Source: DASTCC01 sp035711465
GTDB taxonomy: Bacteria; Acidobacteriota; Vicinamibacteria; Vicinamibacterales; SCN-69-37
DNA length: 12,288 nt
Direction of reading: 5' to 3'
NCBI GenBank assembly: GCA_035711465.1
Contig: DASTCC010000452.1
Span: 1 to 12,288, forward strand
The notes under the pieces are model-generated. The model was not told where the DNA came from. It ran no database searches and saw nothing but the letters and a program-made list of their open reading frames with translations. Below are positions 6,163-12,288 of this stretch, piece by piece (positions within the stretch are counted from its first letter, which is position 1; the number at the start of each line of letters is the position of its first letter). Both the position numbers and the translations under genes were made by a program.

Positions 6163-9100
6163 CTAATTGACGAAAATGAACTCGTTCGAGCTGAGCAGCA
6201 CTTTCACGTAGCGGCCGAAGGTGGTGACCGGCAGCATCTTGTCGTCGGCCGGGCGCGGCGCGCCCGGCACGACGCCGGACATCATGCCGTCGGCGCCGGG
6301 CGCGAGCTTGGTCTCCGCGTCCGCCGGCTTCGCCTCGCCCGGCTTCGCCTTCTCCTGTTCGGCTTTCTTCTTTGCTTCTTCAGCCTTGCGATCTTCGTAC
6401 TGCCGCATCGGCTCGTCGCGCAGGAACTCCTTGCCGGCCGTCACTTCCGCGGCGGTCGGCGCGCGGCCGAAGAGGATCTTGTAGACCTTCTGGATCCGCG
6501 CGTCGTCGTTCGCTTCGTTCGCGACCCTGGCGGCCAGCTTCTCCGCGTGCTGCTGCATGAAGTCGCTGTTCATGAAGAACAGGCGCTGCAGCGGCACGTT
6601 GGTCGAGAAGCGCTTCTCGGCCGACAGATTCGGGCTCGGGAAATCGAACAGCTGCAGGAACTCGTCGAGCCGGTAGCGGCTGATGCGGCCGTAGAGCGTT
6701 CGCCGGGTGTAGAGCGGCGTCAGCGGCTCCGACGGCCCGCCCAGCTTCGTGTCGAGCACGCCGGCGACCGACAGCACGCTGTCGCGAATCTGCTCGGCCG
6801 TCATCCGCCGCCGGTTCGCGCGCCAGTAGAGGCGGTTGCCGGAATCGACGTCGAAGCTCTTCTGGTCATGATCCGCGCTCAGTTGATAGGTCGCGCTCAG
6901 CAGCATCTCGCGGTGCAGCGCCTTCATCGACATCTCGTGATCGATGAAGTACTGCGCCAGGTATTCGAGCAGCTCGGGATGCGACGGGCGCTCGCCGTTG
7001 GCGCCGAAGTTACTCGGCGTGTCGACCAGGCCGCTGCCGAAGTGCGCCTTCCAGATCCGGTTGACGATGACGCGGCTGAAGATCGGCTCGCTGACGATGG
7101 TCTCGGCGAGCTCGAGCCGGCCGCTGCCGCGCGAGAACTGCTTCCGCTCGCCGGCGCTCAACACCGTCAGGTAGCCGCGCGGCACCTCGTCGCCGAGCCG
7201 GAACGGGTTGCCGCGCAGGCTGACGTTGAGATCCTGCGGCTCGCCGAGATCCTGCACGCCGTGCACGTACGGATACTTCGCCGGCAGCGTCTTCTCCATC
7301 GCCTTGATGTCTTCGCGCAGCGCCTCGATCAGCTGACGGCGCTCGGCGGAGAGCTGCCGTTCCAGACCCCAGCCGTTGAACCTCAGCAGCGCCGGCTTGC
7401 TCGGCTTGCCGGGCGCGTTGTCGGGCTCGAGATTGAACGCGAACGCGTCGTTCCAGAGCGCGGTGCGCTCGGCCGGCATGCTCTTCAGCTCGAGGCCGCA
7501 GCCCGGGCAGAAGTCGTCGTTGGTCTTGAACTCGTTGGGCAGATTGGCGCGCTCCTTGGGCTTGGTGCCGGGCAGCGCCTTGGCGCGGATGATCTTGTTC
7601 TCTTCGTCCACGGCGCGCCGCTCGAGCAGCACGTCGACAAGGAGCGTCTGGAAGGCATCGCCGAGCTTCTGCGCTTCGGCTGCCGTGCCGCCCTTCTCGA
7701 CCATCGCCTGCCAGTCCTTGAGGTAGGGATAGAAGATCGGCGGCTTCGACAGGAAGTACATCCAGCGATCGAACAGCTCGTAGTCGAACTTGCCGGAGTT
7801 GATGACCTGATTCTTGTCCTGCTTGGGCTCGCCGGTGACTTTCCAGACGGCCTGCATGTACTTCGACGCCTGGAACGCCAGCGACTCGGCGAGCTGCTGC
7901 GACTCGGTCGACATGAACTCGCCGAGCAGCTCCTGCTTCTTCTCGATCTTCTTCTTGATCGACTGGTACTCGTCGACGATCGACTTCGGCGCGTTCGGGT
8001 ACTCGTGGTACTCGGTGTTCAGGAAGACGCCGGCGAGCGCGTAGTAGTCCTTGGTGAGAATCGGATCGTACTTGTGGTCGTGGCAGCGCGCGCAGCCGAC
8101 GGTGAGGCCGAGCAGGCCGCGGCTGACGACGTCGACGCGGTCGTGGCGCTCGTCGGCGCGCATGATCTCGACGGCGCCGTTGTCGTAGAACCAGGGCCCG
8201 AGGCCGAGGAAGCCGAGCGCCGGCAGGTTGCGGACCCGATCGCCGCGATCGCCGAGATCCGCGGCCAGCTGCGCCTTCACGAACTGGTCGTACGGCAGGT
8301 CGTCGTTGATCGCGCGCACGACCCAGTCGCGATACAAATACGCGTTCGGGTACTTGTCGTGCCCTTCGCCGGTGGGCGAGAGACTGCGGTAGTCGTCTTC
8401 GCCGTAGCGGGCGACGTCGAGCCAGTGCCGTCCCCAGGCTTCGCCGTACTGCGGCGAGGCGAGCAGGCGATCGACGACCTTCGCGAAGGCGTCGGGGGAT
8501 GCATCCGCCATGAAGGCGTCGACTTCTTCGGGCGTCGGCGGCAGGCCCGTCAGATCCATCGTCGTCCGCCGCAGCAGCGTCAGCTTGTCGGCGGCGGCGA
8601 CCGGCTTCAGGCCTTCGCGCTCGAGGCGCGCCAGGACGAAGCGATCGATGTCGTTCTTCGGCCACGCGGTGTCCTGCACCGCGGGCACCTCGACCGTGCG
8701 GATCGGCTGGAACGACCAGAACGCCCGCTGCTCGGCGGTGATCGTCTTCTCGCGCGGACCGGCCGGCGCGGCACCCATCGTCGGCGCGGGCCACTGGGCG
8801 CCCGCGCGCACCCATTCGACGAGCGACGAGATGTCCGCGTCTTTGAGCTTCGGCGCGCCGCTCGGCATCTTCGGCGCGCCGGCGGCGTGACGAATCGCTT
8901 TGATCAACAGACTGGCGTCGGGATCGCCCGGCACGAGCGCCGGTCCGGACTTGCCGCCCTTGAGCAGCCCGTCGAGCGAGTCGAGCCGCAGCCCGGCCGT
9001 CGCCGCCTCGGCATGACAGTCGTAGCAGTTGTCGACGAGCACCGGCCGGACGCGCGCTTCGAAGAACTCGACGCTCTTCGCGTCGAGCGGCGCTTGCGGC

Positions 9101-9216
9101 GCGGGCGCCGCGGGAGCATCTTGCGCTTGTCGCGCGCTGAGCGCGGCGACCAGTCCCACGGCTGTGATCAGCGTGGGACCGGCGCGGCCAATCCAGGTCC
9201 GCAGGATGTCAGCCAT
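6163..9216 (-). CDS. PSD1 / DUF1549 / DUF1553 protein with two c-type cytochrome motifs
   Basis: A 1017-aa exported multidomain protein of the planctomycete cytochrome-C family; reaction unknown. Residues 1 to about 30 form a Sec-type signal (MADILRTWIGRAG, hydrophobic core, ALSA). The cytochrome-C-like PSC1 domain (about 45-145) carries CYDCH at 64-68 and a distal MPSG (117-120). DUF1549 (about 165-405) begins FWSFQPI and contains LTGLPPTPEEVDAF, WGRHWLDVARYGE and a second haem motif GCARCHDHKYDPI (374-386). A charged helical segment follows (413-443), then a CPGC pair (570-573). DUF1553 runs from HGVQDLGEPQDLNVSLRGNP (652-671) through NRIWKAHFG (719-727) to about 940. A Lys/Glu/Ala/Pro-rich insert (941-990) precedes the end FGRYVKVLLSSNEFIFVN. 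ATG 9216 is preferred over TTG 9267 because it gives a clean signal peptide and does not overlap the divergent gene. It is the promoter-proximal gene, followed by DUF1501. Confidence 0.94.
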   Translation of the reverse strand: MADILRTWIGRAGPTLITAVGLVAALSARQAQDAPAAPAPQAPLDAKSVEFFEARVRPVLVDNCYDCHAEAATAGLRLDSLDGLLKGGKSGPALVPGDPDASLLIKAIRHAAGAPKMPSGAPKLKDADISSLVEWVRAGAQWPAPTMGAAPAGPREKTITAEQRAFWSFQPIRTVEVPAVQDTAWPKNDIDRFVLARLEREGLKPVAAADKLTLLRRTTMDLTGLPPTPEEVDAFMADASPDAFAKVVDRLLASPQYGEAWGRHWLDVARYGEDDYRSLSPTGEGHDKYPNAYLYRDWVVRAINDDLPYDQFVKAQLAADLGDRGDRVRNLPALGFLGLGPWFYDNGAVEIMRADERHDRVDVVSRGLLGLTVGCARCHDHKYDPILTKDYYALAGVFLNTEYHEYPNAPKSIVDEYQSIKKKIEKKQELLGEFMSTESQQLAESLAFQASKYMQAVWKVTGEPKQDKNQVINSGKFDYELFDRWMYFLSKPPIFYPYLKDWQAMVEKGGTAAEAQKLGDAFQTLLVDVLLERRAVDEENKIIRAKALPGTKPKERANLPNEFKTNDDFCPGCGLELKSMPAERTALWNDAFAFNLEPDNAPGKPSKPALLRFNGWGLERQLSAERRQLIEALREDIKAMEKTLPAKYPYVHGVQDLGEPQDLNVSLRGNPFRLGDEVPRGYLTVLSAGERKQFSRGSGRLELAETIVSEPIFSRVIVNRIWKAHFGSGLVDTPSNFGANGERPSHPELLEYLAQYFIDHEMSMKALHREMLLSATYQLSADHDQKSFDVDSGNRLYWRANRRRMTAEQIRDSVLSVAGVLDTKLGGPSEPLTPLYTRRTLYGRISRYRLDEFLQLFDFPSPNLSAEKRFSTNVPLQRLFFMNSDFMQQHAEKLAARVANEANDDARIQKVYKILFGRAPTAAEVTAGKEFLRDEPMRQYEDRKAEEAKKKAEQEKAKPGEAKPADAETKLAPGADGMMSGVVPGAPRPADDKMLPVTTFGRYVKVLLSSNEFIFVN

Positions 9217-9238
9217 AGGGTTCGGACGGTGACCCAGT

Positions 9239-9267
9239 ATTATGACGACCATGCAGGCCCTCTGCAA
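9239..9267 (-). promoter_or_regulatory. Possible promoter of the PSD1-DUF1501 operon
   Basis: Reading the minus strand, TTGCAG (9267-9262) and CATAAT (9244-9239) are separated by 17 bp. CATAAT matches the -10 consensus at five of six bases; the -35 matches only at TTG. Transcription would start near 9232, about 16 nt before the ATG at 9216. No good Shine-Dalgarno precedes that ATG. The -35 overlaps the palindrome at 9264-9279 and both boxes lie inside or at the edge of the divergent coding region, so expression of the two directions is probably linked. Confidence 0.35.
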
Positions 9268-10237
9268 AACCGGTTTTGCGGCTGTTTTCGCGGTTTTTTT
9301 CGCGTTTCAGGACCCCAAACCGCCCGCCAAGCCGGCCGGACCGCCGCCCGACGTCATGCCGTTCAGCCGGGTCAGGACCGAAGCCGCGCTAGACCTTATC
9401 GGCGCCTCGGACCTGGCCGCCACGGATGACGCGGTCTGGATCACGCGCGCCGCGTCGGGCACCGTCAGCCGCGTCGATCCCAAAGTGAATACGGTGGCCG
9501 CGACGATCGCGATCGGCCCGGGCGTCTGCGGCGGGCTGACCTCGGGGGCGTCGTCGGTGTGGCTGGCGCTCTGTGGAGCGGCGGCGCTGGCCCGGCTCGA
9601 CCCGGCCACCAACACGCTGACGGCGAACATCCCGGCGCCGCTCGCCGAGGGCGGCGGCTCGATCGCGTTCGGCATGAGCAGCGTGTGGGTCCTGCGCGAC
9701 GCGAAGGGCACGCTGCTGCGCGTCGATCCCGCCACCGGCGAACCGGTCGCCGAGATCTACGTGCCTGCCGGATCGTCATCGATCGTCTTCGACAGCGACG
9801 CGATCTGGGTCACGGACACCGAACACAGCCAGGTGGTGAAGGTCGAGGCGCGATCGAATCTGATCAAGGAGTCGATCAAGGTCGGCAAGTCGCCGCGCCG
9901 CATTGTCGCCGGGGAGGGGGCGGTGTGGGTGCTCAATCAGGGCGACGGCACCGTCAGCCGCATCGATCCGAAGAGCAACCGCGTCAGCGCGACCGTCGAG
10001 GTCGGCATGCCGAGCGCCGGCGGCTACCTTGCGGCAGGTGAAGGATCGGTGTGGGTCAGCGCGAAGGGCGCGCCACTCACGCGCATCGAGACACGCAACA
10101 ATCGCGTCGCGCAGCAGTTCACCGGCGAGACCGGCGGGCCGATCGTGATCGCCCAGAAGGCGTTGTGGATGGTGCCTTCGCCGGACGTCGTCTGGAGGAT
10201 CGATCCGAAGTTCGTCGAGGCGTTGAGGCCGGACTGA
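9242..10237 (+). CDS. Secreted seven-bladed beta-propeller protein (YncE / Vgb-like repeats)
   Basis: A 331-aa protein with an N-terminal signal peptide (TGFAAVFAVFFAFQ at 10-23), a Pro-rich linker (about 25-40) and seven repeats of about 40 aa. Each repeat carries a [VIL]W core: positions 65, 106, 148, 188, 228, 270 and 308, alternating with strands such as GTVSRVDPKVNTVAATIAIG (73-92) and GTVSRIDPKSNRVSATVEVG (236-255). The spacing predicts a complete seven-bladed propeller of the YncE / virginiamycin B lyase-like superfamily. It is unlikely to be an active streptogramin lyase: Vgb needs catalytic histidines and a glutamate, and only one His (195) occurs here. A binding or scaffolding role outside the cytoplasm is the cautious reading. 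The start is ATG 9242; ATG 9251 is an alternative, and neither has a clear Shine-Dalgarno. It is divergent from the PSD1 operon. The signal-peptide core uses unusually many TTT and GTT codons. Confidence 0.87.
   Translation: MTTMQALCKTGFAAVFAVFFAFQDPKPPAKPAGPPPDVMPFSRVRTEAALDLIGASDLAATDDAVWITRAASGTVSRVDPKVNTVAATIAIGPGVCGGLTSGASSVWLALCGAAALARLDPATNTLTANIPAPLAEGGGSIAFGMSSVWVLRDAKGTLLRVDPATGEPVAEIYVPAGSSSIVFDSDAIWVTDTEHSQVVKVEARSNLIKESIKVGKSPRRIVAGEGAVWVLNQGDGTVSRIDPKSNRVSATVEVGMPSAGGYLAAGEGSVWVSAKGAPLTRIETRNNRVAQQFTGETGGPIVIAQKALWMVPSPDVVWRIDPKFVEALRPD
9264..9279. promoter_or_regulatory. Perfect 16-bp palindrome GCAAAACCGGTTTTGC, candidate operator
   Basis: This sequence equals its own reverse complement over all 16 bases. 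It lies 48 nt upstream of the PSD1 ATG on the minus strand, covering the putative -35, and at the same time within codons 8-13 of the propeller gene. Its AAAA/TTTT arms are conspicuous in such GC-rich DNA. A dimeric repressor site is the obvious reading, but no cognate regulator is known; an RNA hairpin in the propeller mRNA is also possible. Confidence 0.4.
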
Positions 10238-10240
10238 TCG

Positions 10241-10256
10241 GAAGGCTTGAAGGCTT
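10241..10256. repeat. Tandem 8-bp duplication GAAGGCTT x2
   Basis: In the 49-nt gap between the propeller stop (10237) and the convergent metH stop (10287), GAAGGCTT occurs twice in succession. No convincing terminator stem or U-tract is seen in this gap. It may be a chance duplication. Confidence 0.4.
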
Positions 10257-10286
10257 GCGCCTCCACCCCTGTCGCGCCGCGCGTCC

Positions 10287-12288
<2,002 letters not shown>

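Noticed and set aside
9217..9267. N-terminal extension of the PSD1 protein from a TTG codon
   Set aside because: It would overlap the divergent gene start and place 17 polar or mixed residues before a complete signal peptide that begins at ATG 9216.
5092..9429. A 1445-codon open frame on the plus strand opposite the PSD1 and DUF1501 genes
   Set aside because: Its translation is low-complexity Arg/Leu/Ala/Val-rich with no recognisable domain, and it spans two well-recognised minus-strand genes. High GC makes antisense stop codons rare.
9242..10237. Streptogramin (virginiamycin B) lyase resistance gene
   Set aside because: The fold is similar, but the catalytic histidines are lacking, and a signal peptide directs it out of the cytoplasm.
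10238..10286. Intrinsic terminator between the propeller gene and metH
   Set aside because: No stable stem with a U-tract could be found; only the 8-bp direct duplication is clear.

Overview
The window is GC-rich (about two thirds G+C by eye) and densely coding on both strands. A PadR regulator 3 nt upstream of a duplicated 'orphan' ABC permease is the ADOP arrangement typical of Acidobacteriota. Together with planctomycete-type PSD1 and DUF1501 proteins, a secreted FG-GAP protein and a beta-propeller protein, it suggests a soil-type acidobacterium, possibly of the Vicinamibacteria lineage. That placement rests on family content only, because no rRNA or other phylogenetic marker gene is present.

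Layout. (1) 1-1524 (+): the 3' part of a secreted seven-repeat FG-GAP/VCBS protein, cut by the left edge. (2) 1532-1559: a short array of 7-bp repeats. (3) 1562-4609 (+): a probable leaderless promoter, an Acidobacteria-type PadR repressor and the ADOP permease, coupled by a Shine-Dalgarno inside the end of padR. (4) 4613-4682: a second 7-bp repeat array arranged as an inverted repeat, forming a strong hairpin between convergent genes. (5) 9216-4684 (-): a two-gene operon encoding a PSD1/DUF1549/DUF1553 protein with two c-type haem motifs, followed by a Tat-exported DUF1501 alkaline-phosphatase-like protein. (6) 9242-10237 (+): a secreted seven-bladed beta-propeller protein, divergent from the operon across only 25 nt. 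A perfect 16-bp palindrome lies in the start of its reading frame. (7) 10287-12288 (-): the C-terminal half of cobalamin-dependent methionine synthase (MetH), cut by the right edge.

How it fits together. The PadR/ADOP pair is a self-contained regulated membrane module. The PSD1/DUF1501 operon and the divergent propeller are all predicted to be exported and probably share control DNA, so they may form one envelope or periplasmic system. Its biochemical role cannot be read from the sequence. MetH is ordinary core metabolism. No tRNA, rRNA, CRISPR array, transposase or phage gene is visible. The very long additional open frames on opposite strands are composition-driven shadows. The least explained items are the two intergenic 7-bp repeat arrays and the palindrome embedded in an atypically T-rich signal-peptide coding stretch.
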